Notes: generated by a model not told the origin, from the sequence alone. DNA of 64,000 bases from Mycteria americana (GCF_035582795.1 NC_134371.1:47533001-47597000); one strand, 5' to 3'. Shown: positions 1-12,906, counted from the first letter of the stretch. Program-made: numbers and translations.

Positions 1-3000
1 CACTGTATTTCAGAAATTTTGCAACTTGTTTTATAGTCATTTGACTACTACATTTTGAAATGTTCAGATTTTATTCTGATCAATGTTTTGCTTTAGCAAT
101 CTAATCTCAAAGCATTATGTATAAATTCATCAACTTTTTTTTCATTACACCTATAGAATTTTCAGTATATAAATAAGCAAAATATTTACATTCTCATAAA
201 CTATGTGAAAACTACCAGAACAAATTTAATACTGAAATAATTGAATTCTGGACCCACTAGCATCTGCTGAAGATTGTTATGTAGTATGAAATTTACTTAT
301 TATTATGATAACTTAATAATCAGTAGCCTAGTACTTTAATCTTGAGTGTCAGGATCACATAACTCATAGAATAATATAGTAGTGGAAGAAGCAATGTAAT
401 GGAACCTGCATTTCTTTAACTAAGAATCCAAATGTGAACTTTCATATTCCTATCTTTTTATTGCCTATTTTATAGTATCTCATGAAATTAATATTAATAA
501 ATTAAGCTAGATTTTAATCTAGAGTTTCACATTTTGTTTCTAAGAATGTATTATATCTTTTTCCAGTTTACTGTTTTCGTCTTTCTCAACTACCACTATG
601 CTAGTAGACCTCATTACTTTTTGCTTCAGTCCAGACTGGCTACAAATGAATCTAATTATTTTATCGTTTGGGCAATGTGCCTGGCAGACAGCAGGGCTTG
701 GACACCCACTGCTGCTTTGAAGATACACGTTCAAAGAAAACTTGACATTTTTCTGATAAAGTTAATAATTTTCATGGTATTGACTAAAAAATAATCACTT
801 TCTGGAAAAAAAAGTCAAAATATGGGCAGCTGAGATTATTACAGACTGCAGTAGAGTTATTGAAGCATCGTGAGCACCTGTTTTATATGTTTTTTAAAGT
901 GTTAAAGGGAGATGAATACCACTAAGAGTGAATGAAGCAGCAATCACCATATTGATCATTTAGTATAACACACATTATACAGAAAAAAGGTGAATCGCCT
1001 TTTCAAGATATCATTAAATAGAAAAGTTAGGAAATAGTTATAGGAAATAAAGTGTATGCAAAGGTGTTCTGCTGGTCCTGCATTTACTTGTTCTTTTGTG
1101 ATTCTCACAGAGCTGCTATATTCTCCTCCGTGGGTCCTAATATCAGATGCAAATATTCACATTTTACTACATTAAACAATGATTAAAATAATATTTTCAA
1201 GAGACTTGCCTTTTCAACATCCATACAAATGCACAAAAACATGCAAATACATTGCCTTTGAGAGAGGAATTACGTGCTCTGCAGAAATCCACGTCCATGG
1301 ACAGGAAGCTCAAGGCAATTTGGCAGTTTTAGTGCAATCTTTGCTTCACTATTCCCTGTCACATGAACTACTCAATGCCTCTGGGAACTGCTGTTAACAC
1401 ACACAGCCCACTGGCCTCCTGGAACTGGTCCGCAAGACTTTGATAGGGCTTATGTATTGAAGGCTGCGTCACATTTCAAAGGGGCATGGTCAGCCCTAAA
1501 CAGTTTTCAAATCCTAAACAATCAAAAGGCACGAAATCAAACTAAAAACTTTGCCATATCTTAATTTCAAAGCTACTACACATAACTCAACCACTTTCCT
1601 CAATGGGGTTTCTTTTTTTTTTCTGTGATAAATATAGAATTATGTCTAACAAAGAATTATTACATGGCATGATAATGCATGTGATTCAGTTTTCATCAGC
1701 TAGTACTATTAAAATGGCCATTATTTTATGAACTGAGGTGGATAATGAGAAATATTTGAACAAGTCTGCCAGCACTCTCATATTCCAAGGAAGTTGTCAT
1801 TTGACAACCACTGTGAGTCCTTTGACAGGATGTGTTATTTTGGAGGAATATGAGTTAAATATAATGGGACTTAAATATTTATTGAATGATAATATACTAA
1901 TGAATTTTTTCATTTATTTTTATTTATTTATATGCACATCATGTTTTTGTCCTCCTCTTCTCAAACTTGGGCAAGTGAGAGGGCAGGCATGAGACAGGGA
2001 GCTACCTGAGGCAGAAGGCCTGCCTGAAATGTTACCTGTGTTTTCTCAGAGCTCTTTCTTATAGAACAGGATAAACTTTTATTCTACTCCAAAATACTTT
2101 AACAAGTGATTCAGTTGCGAGGGGTCTATGCATAGGAAAAGGAAATACAGGACTGTCATGACTAGGCATAAATTAATTTTCTGTTAGCTATTCACCTTCT
2201 TAGTTCTCTCCCCGTCTTAATTTCCCCAAGTTAAAAGGAACTGTGAGGGTGGTAGCATTAGTGTTGCCAGAAACTAATAAACATGCTACAAGTGTGTGAC
2301 ACATGCAGACCATTAGTCTGTGCCTGTACTGCCTCCTTGTGTATTAGATAGGCCACCAGTAGTCCCCAGTACAAAACAATGCCACAAAACAATGCCACAA
2401 AACAATGCAGAACAGGGATTGTAAGAGGCCTTTTATACTTAAACATCTGTGTTCTTAATTTGTCACAAGTCATAATTAAAAATGCATGGTGGTATGTAGA
2501 TATTGGCCCACTGTTTCAAGAACAAAACTGATTAAAGCAAACTGATCAGGGAGACTCTGTCTGATAATAAGATAAACAGTTGGCAATGAGAGTAACTAAG
2601 CCCGTCCAAACTGTCCCCTGTTAGTTCCCCCAGCCCATGTATCTGTTTCAACTGGTCTGAAGCAAAAGGAAGTCTCAGATAAATTGTAAAAACAAATGAA
2701 AGAAGGAACCAATTAGATACCAGCAATTAAAGGCAAATATTTGAAAGTGTTGTGTTGCAAAACCACGACAGACTTATAATTAAAGGTAAGTTTTTGTTGG
2801 CCATTGAATAAATTCAGAAATGGCAATCAAAATGTAGATTTTTGACAGTTCTGGTATGTAATGGCAATATCTAAAAACTAGACAGAAACTGAGAAACTAA
2901 TCCCTACATCAAATATGTATGTCTCATTTTCAATTGTCTTAAATGAGGAAAATTCTGGTATCTTTAATATGCCATGTTTTAGGGACATACTACACATTAT

Positions 3001-4282
3001 ATTAATGACTCACATATTTTTTTCTCTTGAATTAAGTATAATTATGATTACAACAAGTTATGATCCTGAGAAGAAATCCATGCAAATGAAAAAGGAATGG
3101 TGGGTTGCTGTATCAATTACACTGCGCTCTGTATAAAGTATCAGTAGGTGAATGTTGAAAGATTAGGGAGTTTGGCTGAAATAAGCCCCCAAAACTTCAG
3201 CCAAATTACCAAGATGAGCTGGCAATGCTGCATGATACTTGATACTTCCTGCTGCTTGCTGAACAGGATGGAAATATTGTGCTGTTTATACGCTGTAAAA
3301 TGCTATTTCAGCAATATTTTTCTCTCTACCAAGGGAGGTGCAAGATCAGACTATTCTACAAGACAGTCAAGATTAAGATCCAACAAAGTCAATGAGACCA
3401 GGAAGGATAGTGATTGCTGCTTTTCTTCAGTGAACTGCATAGGTTGACAGAGTTTTAACATTCTCTTTTAACCTGAGGCCAAACACATAGCACATTCCCA
3501 GAACAATTCCAGTCACAAAATCTTCCATTCACAAATGTGTGGTCCTACGGATCCACAATCCACAGAAACTAACGTCCCAGTCATACCATATGCTGTAGCT
3601 CCTCAAATAGGTCATCCGTATCAGCATCAGACCAGTGCTTACTTTTGTGTATATTAAGGCTATGTAAAGCAAGAAAGGAGGACCTTCACAGAGAATTAAA
3701 AATTTGTCAGACTACATCTATAAACAAAAAGAACAAAGTTAATGAAAAAAATTGTGATCCTTAATTATGGCAAGATTTTATGTAAATGCAGTCAGTTACT
3801 CTTCCTCTCATGTAACAATACAGATGCACACTGATAAAGAGGAGGGTTGGGGAGTAGAACATGTGAAGGAAGATGACTGTGTGACATGGAGGTGTGCATC
3901 AAAGTAGCAAGGGGGTAGGGGACTCAAGAAAAGAACACATGCCCTCATCTTGTCTGCACAGACAGGTCAGAATCAAGCAATAAACAAGTTTTTTCCAAAC
4001 AACCCCGATATCCATTGTGACTAAGTAAACAAAACCAACAGAAAAACTGAAAATAATGCATTAGCTTCTGATAACACCAGTTTCTTTCCTCTCCCTTTGA
4101 TGCACAGAGAATCCACATTGGGAGGGTTCTTCATCCTTCTTTTCCTAAATCACAACCATAACCACAGCAAACATGAAACTAAGAGACTGACCCCTATTAC
4201 TAATTCTGTGGCTCACACAAAATCAACTGATAATTCAGGCTCTCCAAGTGATTTCTTCTGAAGCCCAACTGTAATACTTAGC
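1..4282. other. Upstream intergenic DNA, no gene seen
   Basis: AT-rich DNA with stop codons frequent in all frames. Open frames are short (99 codons or fewer), none resembles a known protein, and none is flanked by convincing splice sites. The only structured item is a 13-bp tandem repeat at 2371-2408. In mammals the next gene upstream of COL11A1 is RNPC3, from memory, but no exon of it is recognisable here. Confidence 0.6.
2371..2408 (+). repeat. 13-bp tandem repeat, about 3 copies
   Basis: Three consecutive copies of ACAAAACAATGCC start at 2371, 2384 and 2397; the last lacks its final base. The copies are identical, so the expansion is recent or strongly homogenised. No function is suggested. 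Confidence 0.9.
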
Positions 4283-4832
4283 TGTCCTGGTTTCGGCTGG
4301 AATAGAGTTAATTTTCTTTCTAGTAGCTGGTATAGTGCTGTGTTTTGGATTTAGCATGAGAATAATGTGATAACACACTGATGTTTTAGTTGTTGCTAAG
4401 TAATGTTTATACTGGTCAAGGACTTTTCAGCTTCCCATGCTCTGCCAGGTGCACAAGAAGCTGGGAGGGGGCACAGCCAGGGTAGTTGATCCAAACTGGC
4501 CAAAGGGCTATTCCATACCATATGACGTCATGCTCAGTATATAAACTGGGGGGAGTTGGCCGGGGGGCAGGGATTGCTGCTCAGGGACGGGCTGGGCATC
4601 AGTCAGTGGGTGGTGAGCAATTGCATTGTACATCACTTGTTTTGTACATTCTTTTATCATTATTATTATTATTTTATCTTCCTCTGCTGTCCTATTAAAC
4701 TGTCTTTATCTCAACCCATGGGTTTTACTTTTTCTTTTCCCGATTCTCTCCCCCACCCCACTGTGGGGTGGGGGAGAGGGTGAGTGAGTGGCTGTGTGGT
4801 GCTTCGTTGCTGACTGGAGTTAAAACACGACA
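4283..4832 (+). mobile_element. Solo LTR of an avian endogenous retrovirus (copy 1)
   Basis: A 550-bp element runs from TGTCCTGG to ACACGACA with canonical TG...CA ends. It is flanked by a 5-bp target duplication with one mismatch (ttagc at 4278-4282, atagc at 4833-4837), which fits an ERVL-type integrase. Inside are a perfect CRE (TGACGTCA, 4523-4530), a TATA box (tatataaa, 4538-4545) and an ATTAAA polyadenylation signal (4694-4699), in the order expected of U3-R-U5. A second copy at 41501-42067 matches along its whole length. No internal retroviral genes lie next to it, so it is a solo LTR left by LTR-LTR recombination. Short open frames inside it are incidental. Family assignment to ERVL is inferred from the duplication length. 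Confidence 0.88.
4746..4778 (+). repeat. Perfect 15-bp hairpin near the LTR 3' end
   Basis: The arm ctctcccccacccca (4746-4760) is the exact reverse complement of 4764-4778, separated by the 3-base loop ctg. The same place in the second LTR (about 41990-42013) has a less symmetrical C-rich/G-rich sequence, so perfection here is specific to this copy. Confidence 0.85.
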
Positions 4833-4939
4833 ATAGCTAGGTAACCAGCACTTATAACAAAACAAAAGATGAAGCATTCTCGTAACACTAGCAAGCTCTC
4901 CAGTGTCTGGGAGAAGCAAGACTCTTAAATTTTTATTGT

Positions 4940-7780
4940 CTTAAGCACTAAACATAACCCCAATCCTAACCATTACTTTCAACTGCAGCAAGGTGATGGA
5001 TCTTACAAACTGTGCCAAATTGTAACTGTAGGTGTAATCTGTTGGCAACACTTACACCATATCTGAACTAAGACAATGGCCCATGAAAACATCAGAGCTG
5101 TTCTTATCTCAAAGAGCTGTGCAGAATTCAACAATTATCCAGCATGCTCAAGTTTTCATTGCCCAAATGATACCTCCTAACTCCACCCCAACCCGTAATT
5201 TTATACGCATATGTATGGTTATCAAAAAGAATATAAGCTCATGTTGATTCCATACAACATCCTGTTCCTGCAAGCTTTGCAGAATCTGGCTGTAAGTGTG
5301 GGTCTTGAAAATATTCTTTTTCTACCCTAATCTTCAAGCCAATCTTGTCCCTAACCTTCACTATACCCAGTCCTGAAAACAAGGCATTGGCCACTGATAG
5401 CAATAAGCTGCTTCATATTTCCCAGCAATAACCCAGTCTCCTGAAGTCATCTTCTGTAGTGTAACCTTAATGACAACTGTATATAGGCTTGGCAAACGAA
5501 AAAGATAGTAAAGTGAAAATAAGATGCTGGATCTTGACAATACCAGACCACTTTCTATCTCTAGGTCCAATCAACTGGGTTGTCTATAAATTATGTTGTT
5601 GAGTCCTCACCTAAACCTCTGCTCCTGTTGACAGCAACCTTCCTAACTCTTCAGATCTGTAAAAACTGATGGTGAACTGGGGTCTTGACACTTCCCTAAT
5701 CTTAACCTGAAACATAGTAAATCATTACTGAAAGAGAACAAATGGCATCAGCTTGTAGCATCACTGGTCTCTTTCCTGCCCCTAAGAACCTTCCAGAGAC
5801 TAGCAATAAATTGAATTCTAGATAGTAAATCTAATCTCAACGCTATCCAGAAGATCAGACACCTCAGGGCCACAGAACAGTCCTTGGCCCATTTTATTTA
5901 CTAGATTCAGTTTAAAGATTCCCAAACATTAATCCTAAATTCCTATACCTCCAACTCTAACTCTCACATTATTAATAACTACAGGATCAACTACTAGAGG
6001 AAAAGCCAATGGCTTCTATTCATATGAGCTGAGTCTTATTAATTCTTATTTCTGGGAACACTGTAGATTCTACCATAAGGTATGCTCTGTATACTTAGTC
6101 ACCCATTTCCAAAACCCTACCCTTAACCTGTTTTAAACACTAACAACACTCCCCCAGAGCAAGTATTCCTACAGAGACTGACAGAGAAAAAGACAATATA
6201 AGGCTTCTAGCAGCATCTGCCCAATTCTCACCTCTGTAACTCTGCAGAGTCCAACACTAATTTGTAATTTATACATAGGAACCTATTGATGTAATATCGG
6301 ACAACATCAGTGTCTGGTTTTCATTTGTACTGTTTCTATGCTTACCTGCAGGGGACCCTGCAGAATAGAATATTACTCAGGGATGCAGACACGTTATATT
6401 AAAAAAACTAACCTCAAGTGTAACAAAAGTCTTGTTCAGATCTAGAGAATGAATTCCAACTGTAAAACAAAATATAGACCCTTAGCTTGTTTCTCCATCT
6501 GGTGTAGAAATATTATTTACTCTTGAGGAAGAAAACGACGAAAGGCTTTGGCTGCTAACTACATTAGCACAAAGCTTGCTGCCAAGATTTTTGCATTTAT
6601 GAGAAATGAATTTACCTGTCGATGCTTTATTCTCCTAAGCCTTAAGCCCTCTGCCTAACACTAGACTTATTCTCAGCCTAGAGGAGACTAAGGCATTATT
6701 TTCTATCAATTGGTATAAGGCACTGGCTTCTGTCAATGCTTACCTCCTTCTTATCTCCTTGTTTCCCACAGGTTCAAAATGCAAGTGGAAATTGTGACAA
6801 TTTAGAATGCAAATATCAGCATTAAACTCATTTCTAATAGTAGTTTTATTTTTAGGAAAGGCACCAATTTCTACAGGAAATTGCAACACAGTACATCAGA
6901 TTCTATTAATATCTCCCTGCTACTCATCTTTGGCAGTCCTTCATAGCTGAGCATTACTCAGGGTTTAGGAAAGTTAGGATTCTCAAACCCTAACACTATT
7001 ACTTGAACACTAACTATAACTTGAATTAACTAGCACATAAGGGAGTAACCCCCATAGTTAAAGCCAATATTAGTCAATGGTTTCTACCAACACACTTAAC
7101 TTTGGGGGAACTTGTAGAAAGGTATCATATCCTGAGCTCTTTGCTAAAACCTGCAGCCTAAACTTAACTATCATATCTACCTCCTGAACAGGTAGTCTAC
7201 TAGTTCCTATAGGACTGACACAGCTCAAGGCACAGGTTTCTATCAATATAATTACTATCTCCAAGGGTCAGCAGGGTCCAGGAACAATATGGTTTCTTAA
7301 GACTTCAAAATCCTCAGCCCTAACCCTGTACCAAATCTTTTCCCTTTTCTTATTGTTAACAGGGACATGAATGCCTACAGGGAGAGACTTCATCAGGTAT
7401 TGGTTTCTATCAACAGCAATCTCTGCGGAGTCTACAAAATCCAAATTCAAAACCAAAAGAAAATTTCCCAGACTGTGACCAAACCCCATATATAACCTCT
7501 CATATATAAATTATGGAAAGACTAGGGCTATATACTATAGTATAAAACTGTAAGAAGTAATAGGTTTTCTGACCTGGGCCCCTTCAAGCTTCTGGGGGAA
7601 CTGTTAGTTCCACATTAGAGTTCTTGATAATTTAATTTCCAAATGAAATTGGAAATTTCCTTCCTAAAATAGGAAGGAAATTTCCCTCCTATTTTAATGT
7701 CCTACAATAAACTAGTATCTTTACACTTCATATTCCAAAACCCTGACTTAACCCTATCCTAATGCTAATTTTATGAAACC
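4940..7780. repeat. Degenerate tandem array, about 160-bp unit with CCTAAC boxes
   Basis: A telomere-like box such as ccctaaccctaac or cctaactctaacc recurs near 4959, 5176, 5325, 5620, 5830, 5930, 6106, 6637, 6983, 7156, 7311 and 7734. A second box resembling ggcactggtttctatcaat recurs about 55-100 bp after it (near 5386, 5750, 6007, 6205, 6722, 7079, 7228 and 7399). A third box, ctctgcagagtc-like, follows (6241, 6355, 7427). The constant order and 150-200 bp spacing indicate an old, heavily diverged tandem repeat rather than chance composition. Unit boundaries were judged by eye. No coding potential is evident. I do not recognise the family. Confidence 0.65.
7651..7685. repeat. Perfect 16-bp inverted repeat with 3-nt loop
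   Basis: The arm ggaaatttccttccta (7651-7666) is exactly complementary to 7670-7685, with loop aaa. The arms are half A/T and half pyrimidine/purine. It lies within the CCTAAC array. There are no flanking features of a transposon, a miRNA precursor (too short) or a terminator. Confidence 0.9.
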
Positions 7781-8439
7781 TGGCCGGTGAGTCCTAAAAC
7801 TGAAGAAAAACACCATGTGCCTTTATGTTCCATCCCAGAGAACTCTAGAGGGGAGCAGGAAGTGACGCCAGATGCAGAAAGGGAGGAGGACTTAGGAGCA
7901 GACAATGGGAAAGGAAGGAATGGCTACTGAAAGTAGAGAGACAAGCAGCTACCAGAAAAGAAGCAGCTCCAAATGGGACCAGTACCAGCTTGAATCTGGC
8001 CTTGCTATCCAGAAAGATTTGACAATCCTACATTGTAAACTACATGTTACTGCAAAAGGAGGAAGCAATCAACTGGCCTAGAATTTGCGTAGAAGACTGT
8101 GAGGAGAATTTGGAGAAGACTGTGGAAAGGTTCTAGTTAGGAATTGTGTATCACATGTTATTCTGCTTATCTTCTTTGTACCTTATCCGCAATTCACTTT
8201 CAGAGCACAAAAGAAGTTTAATTTTCCTGGTTTTCTAGGTGAGGGCTTGAGCCTTTGTTTTATTGTCAAACTCCCTTAAAGACAAAAATATCCCTTGTTC
8301 CATCAACCAAGTTCTGGCAGAAGGACTACACTTATTTATTTATGAGGGATCATCGCTAAAGTAAAAGATAACATAGGTTACTGTCTTGCTTTTATCCAAA
8401 CCTGTTATCTTCATGATCCTGAAGAACAGGATGCAATTT
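7781..8439. other. Intergenic, nothing recognised
   Basis: This stretch lacks the repeat boxes found on either side and includes a purine-rich part around 7850-7950. No open frame or known element is seen. It may be an old insertion splitting the tandem array. Confidence 0.4.
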
Positions 8440-8690
8440 TGATGGTTTACATTTTTAACTCTCAATGTTAACCATATTAACAAAAAGGGGATAAACCCCT
8501 GCAGCAAAAGAGGTATAAGCTCCTACCAACTACAGCCCCCTTCCCAAATCAGCAGACTGCCTGTTTCAAACAGCAGTCATGTCATTTAATCCTTTAAATC
8601 CCTAACTCTAACCTTAACACTAAGTTTATTCCTTACACAGGCCTAGAAGTTTTAATCTCTCACATTGGTGTTTCTGATAGCAACTCCAAT
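8440..8690. repeat. Outlying unit of the CCTAAC array
   Basis: The box ccctaactctaaccttaac (about 8600-8618) is followed about 55 bp later by 'ggtgtttctgatagcaactcc'-like sequence, the same order as in the main array at 4,940-7,780. It is separated from that array by about 660 bp of unrelated sequence. Confidence 0.5.
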
Positions 8691-11600
8691 TAGTGCACAT
8701 TCGGTTTAAAAATGTAAAGAATTTTTCACCAGAAACTGTACAAATTCAACCTTCAATATACATACAGCCACAAATACGCATCCAATTTGCAGCCACATCA
8801 CAGCCCTGCTTTTGGAGCTGTGTAAGGTTGCACAGTACAGCTGCATCCAGCCACTCCAGCTTTGCCTGTGTCAACTGAAGAGGCTTCTTTACATTCTCAA
8901 TAGAAAAAAATAGTAATGCTAATGTTTCTATAGTCTTTTGGTACCTGAGCTAATGAGTACTGAACTATGCTGTTTTGTATCAAATTTCTTTTACTATCAT
9001 CTGTCCTCCCTAATTCTTGGGCACCTGAAAGAAAGAATCAATGGACACTGAGCCATTCCCTCGCCCAAAGAGTTTGGTGAGGCACAAAGCCATGGCTTCA
9101 TCCTTCAAAACCTTAGATAATGGAACTAGGGGAGCTCAGTGAAGCTGTAAGCTATTACTGGTAGTAGCAAATGGTATATTACACTTCTTGAAGATAGAAC
9201 CATGGAAGGAAACACTGTCCTTTATTTTGTCTGTATGCATGTGTTGATATATTTCTCTCCCTTTAAAACTACAAAAAGAAGCCCATTAACATTTCACCTA
9301 GCAGAGATCATTCCACTAATCTCCATTTGTAAAACATCTTTTTTTATAAGCGTTCACTTCACTGAAACAGTATAACTCACTTTTATTCCCAGTATTAATC
9401 ATACAACAGAAAACTCTTAGAAAACATAGATCTGCACCAGAAATGAGACAAGGATGAAATACCCACCTACATAAATCAAAAGAATTAAAGTCATAGAGAA
9501 GGCAGTGGGTGACGACTTTTAAGACAGCCATTTATTTTGCAATATTCACTTCTGTGCTGTGAACAGAATCGGAGAAAGAAGTTCAAGTTTTAGAAGGCAT
9601 CAACATCTGTGTGAAGCTAGAAACAAAGTAGTTTAAGCCAAGTCAATGTTCCTGAGATACATGGAAACCAACAATAATAGCATACTCTTCCTTAGAGCGC
9701 ATTATTTATTCCCAGTGAAATGACCCTTTTATATACAGACAGAAGTCTCTTGCTTTTGCTGATGTCAAGGAATATGCTAGGAAAAATACGGAATGATTGC
9801 AAGACAGCCAAAGAACATCACATTTACAGTTACATTTCATTACAGTGCCTATAGTCTGAAGAATGTGAAAGTGCTGCTGCTGTGAGTTTCTTGTAAGCTA
9901 TAGTGGTCCAAGGAAACATATGCTGTTCTCCATAGTTCCTAACCCCTCCCCCTCTCTGCCCCAAAATACAACAATGACCCATCTGTGTACATACAAGAGA
10001 GCAATTCCTAATATTTAAACGTGGACTAATCTGCCAGCGTTGATGTATTGGGGACAGAACATAATGAATGTCACAGTGCTTAGTCTTTCTTTTCACTAAA
10101 ACTGTCTTGAAGAGTAATGAGGAACAAGAAAGCCAACGGAAAGAACAAACCACTGTGGATCACAGCTGATTTAAAAAATAACATTATTCACTTCTCTTCT
10201 GTTTTTCTCTGAAAACATTTTCAAGTTTAAACACTCTTTCAGATTCAAGAAAGATTTATTGATTCCTGAAATTACATTTCAGATTCCTGAAATTATATCT
10301 AAGTGCTGAAATTTTCTACCAAAAACCTTTTAAGAATAATTTTATGGCGCTCATAAAGCTTATCGATGCTCTAAATTATTATCTATCCTTCGACATATTT
10401 TCACTGCACCTAGACTGCAATTACTGCACTCTGGACACCATCATGGCAATTAAGAAGATTACAAACAATAACTAAGAAAAATCAGTTAAATGAAAATCAA
10501 TAGTCCTTAAATACTGAATTTGACAGGCTGCAAGATGTGGTTCTTCACCTAAACGGCATGCAACTTTTCTCTTGTAACCACAGAATCTGATGGTAATTTA
10601 TTACACGTCTGTGTGGCTTGATATGCTGGCATGCAAAAATAACTGAGCTAGCTCTAAAAAAATGCGGTTCTGGTACTAGAATTGATATAGAATTATACAG
10701 AATTGTATATTAATATAAGCATGCTACCTCAGCTGGATTAATATATCTTCCTTCTAATGCCTTGTGGGGATCTAAAACTCAGCATTTTGTCCTATTTGTT
10801 CTGCTTTGGATTGATGGAGGACCACAAAAATCAGTGGGTATCTTTCCACTGAACCTTTTGGGGCTGAACCACATCTCCTAAAATTTAAATAACTGTAAGG
10901 GCACTGTGTTAAATTACTATTCTCTACACTGTGAGAATACCTATTCTTTTTCACCACCTATCTGAAATATTTCTGTTCCCTCTCTTGGGCAGAGACAGAA
11001 ATTTTCCTTTTTTACTAGGATACAGTTTAGCTGTATTCATTTAGGCTAATAGGAAGGCTCAAAAAAAACCATCAGAGAGGCAACGTGTGATAAGAGACTG
11101 GAAGCAGCAAGAATGCTGCTGACAGAAAGATGTGTAAATTATAAGCATCAAGAGGAAACTTGAAACTTCATAGCATATGAGATTTTCCAATGACACAGTA
11201 TTAAGTAAAAAGAATAAACTGCCGTTGGGAGTACGTACTGATGTTGTAACGAAGGAGGATGAAACATCAAGGAATTAACTTGATCTGTTCTAGGAAGCAT
11301 CTAGTAAATGATTGAGAAGAACACAGATGGTAGGGCAACAATAACAGTACTAATAATCGGTTCCTGACTTTTGGGCACCTGTATGTGATTAGGGTTTAAG
11401 ACAGACAACTGTAAGACCAGTTCTGAAGGAGTAAGCTTTGATACAGAAAAGTGGGATAGACATAGCATTTTGGTGCTCCACGGTGTACTGTGGCTAACTA
11501 CTGGAAGTGCCAGAATAACCTTATGTATCTCTTCATAGAACAGCACCCAATGCACAGCATTTAAGGGAGCTTAGATGTAACTGTGCTATGCACCTCAGCC

Positions 11601-11889
11601 CCTTCATTTGTAAATCTAATGACAATGATACCAACTATTTCAGAAAATCAAGGAGAGAAAGAGCTAGGTATATTAATACAGTGCAGTAAAAGGTAAGATA
11701 CTGTAGAAAAGGATAATACACTTCCGAAACTTAATTTGACGTAACATGTATTTTCTGGATAAACCGTATGTTTATTAATTGCTGTAAGGCGTCCAAGTAG
11801 AATGAGCTCAATGAAGGCAAATTTTAAAAATTTGATATACAATTCTACTAAAATGCGACCATAGTTTTCTCTCATTTCCCAGAGGAGAC
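8691..11889. other. Intergenic DNA upstream of the COL11A1 CpG island
   Basis: AT-rich, without a recognised gene. The open frames, up to 107 codons at 9830-10153 on the - strand, have no familiar motif and look like chance. The only repeat noticed is the short direct repeat at 10261-10300. Confidence 0.55.
10261..10300 (+). repeat. Two-copy 21-bp direct repeat
   Basis: gattcctgaaatta begins at 10261 and at 10282, giving two adjacent copies of a 21-bp unit; the second is slightly diverged at its end. Confidence 0.8.
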
Positions 11890-12689
11890 AGGGCAGAACC
11901 TGATCCCTCCGGAGGATCTCGACCGGAGCTGCTGCACGACCCGTATCTGCCAGAGGTTTCCACTCCCTACAGGTCGGTCCCTGTCACGGATTGCTGCGCA
12001 AGTGGGATAGGGGAGAGGAGTCAGAACGGGAGGTTTCTCGGGGAGGAGCTGTGAAACCTTGCTCCCCGATTTCCAGGATGTGGTGAGGCGGGGAACGGGG
12101 ACGGCTGTTTGGTGGCGGGCTTTTCCTTCATCACCCCGCTCCCTCCTTTCTTACAGCGTCCTTAAAGCGAAGTCCCCGGAGGTCCCCCAAGGGTGTGTGA
12201 GAACAAGTTGCGCCAGGGAGCGGGTGTGAGGGGGTACGGGCCGCCGGGGCCGGACCTGCTGCCGCATCAACGCCAGCAGGCAGAGTTTCGGGGCGCCCGA
12301 AGGGCCCCGGCTCCTCTCACGCACATTTCTCCCCTCAAACATCCCCCCTCGCCTCACTGTCCCCCTCCCCCTGCTTTCCCCTTGCCCCCAGTGTCGCCCC
12401 CCTGCCCATCCCTCCGGCCCCCCCACGCATCCCCGTTTCGCGCCGCCCGCCCCTCGGCTCCGAGGGGACCCGCGGCCGGCGCCACCGGCACCGCGCATGC
12501 TCCGGGGGCGCGGGGCCCGCGGCGCAGTGGTGGGGCAGGCGGGGGGCGGCGGCGGCGGGACGGAGGGGGCAGCGGTGGCCTGGCGACGGGACACCCCAGC
12601 GGCGTCCCCCGGCTCGCTCCCGCCGCGCCGTTCCCCGTTCCCCAGCGCCTTCGGGAGGGCCGCTCTCCGCCGTCCCGGGGGCCGGCGGG

Positions 12690-12892
12690 CTGCTGGCGGC
12701 CGCGGAGCGGCCGGTGTGCCGCCGCCGAGGCGGAGGGCGGTGCTGTGGGCGGCCGGGGGAGCCGCGCGATTGGCCTCCGCCCGGCGGCTGGCTTGTCAGT
12801 TGGGCTCCAGGGGTGGCCCTGGGAGCCTCTCGCCCAGCCCTCTGACGGGATGAAGCCTTTAGGGGGATGCGGCGCTCTTTGCATTTTGATTA
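12690..12892 (+). promoter_or_regulatory. COL11A1: COL11A1 proximal promoter, TATA-less
   Basis: Two GC boxes (gggcgg at 12735-12740 and 12747-12752) and an inverted CCAAT box (ATTGG, 12769-12773) lie just upstream of the presumed 5'UTR. No TATA box sits at a suitable distance. As I recall, work on human COL11A1 placed an NF-Y/CBF-bound ATTGG roughly 120-147 bp upstream of the start site. The same spacing here predicts initiation at about 12,890-12,920, which agrees with where sequence resembling the human 5'UTR begins. The start site itself is inferred. Confidence 0.6.
12769..12773 (-). promoter_or_regulatory. COL11A1: Inverted CCAAT box, candidate NF-Y site
   Basis: ATTGG within gcgattggcc. 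It is the only CCAAT-type element immediately upstream of the presumed start site and sits about 16 bp after the second GC box, a typical arrangement for NF-Y with Sp1. NF-Y control is known for the human gene, from memory; binding here is inferred. Confidence 0.55.
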
Positions 12893-12906
12893 AAGCCCCT
12901 CATCTC

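Noticed and set aside
4959..7776. True interstitial telomere (TTAGGG/CCCTAA)n array
   Set aside because: The boxes are short, mostly CCTAAC rather than CCCTAA hexamers in register, and are embedded in longer units, so this is not a telomere-fusion relic.
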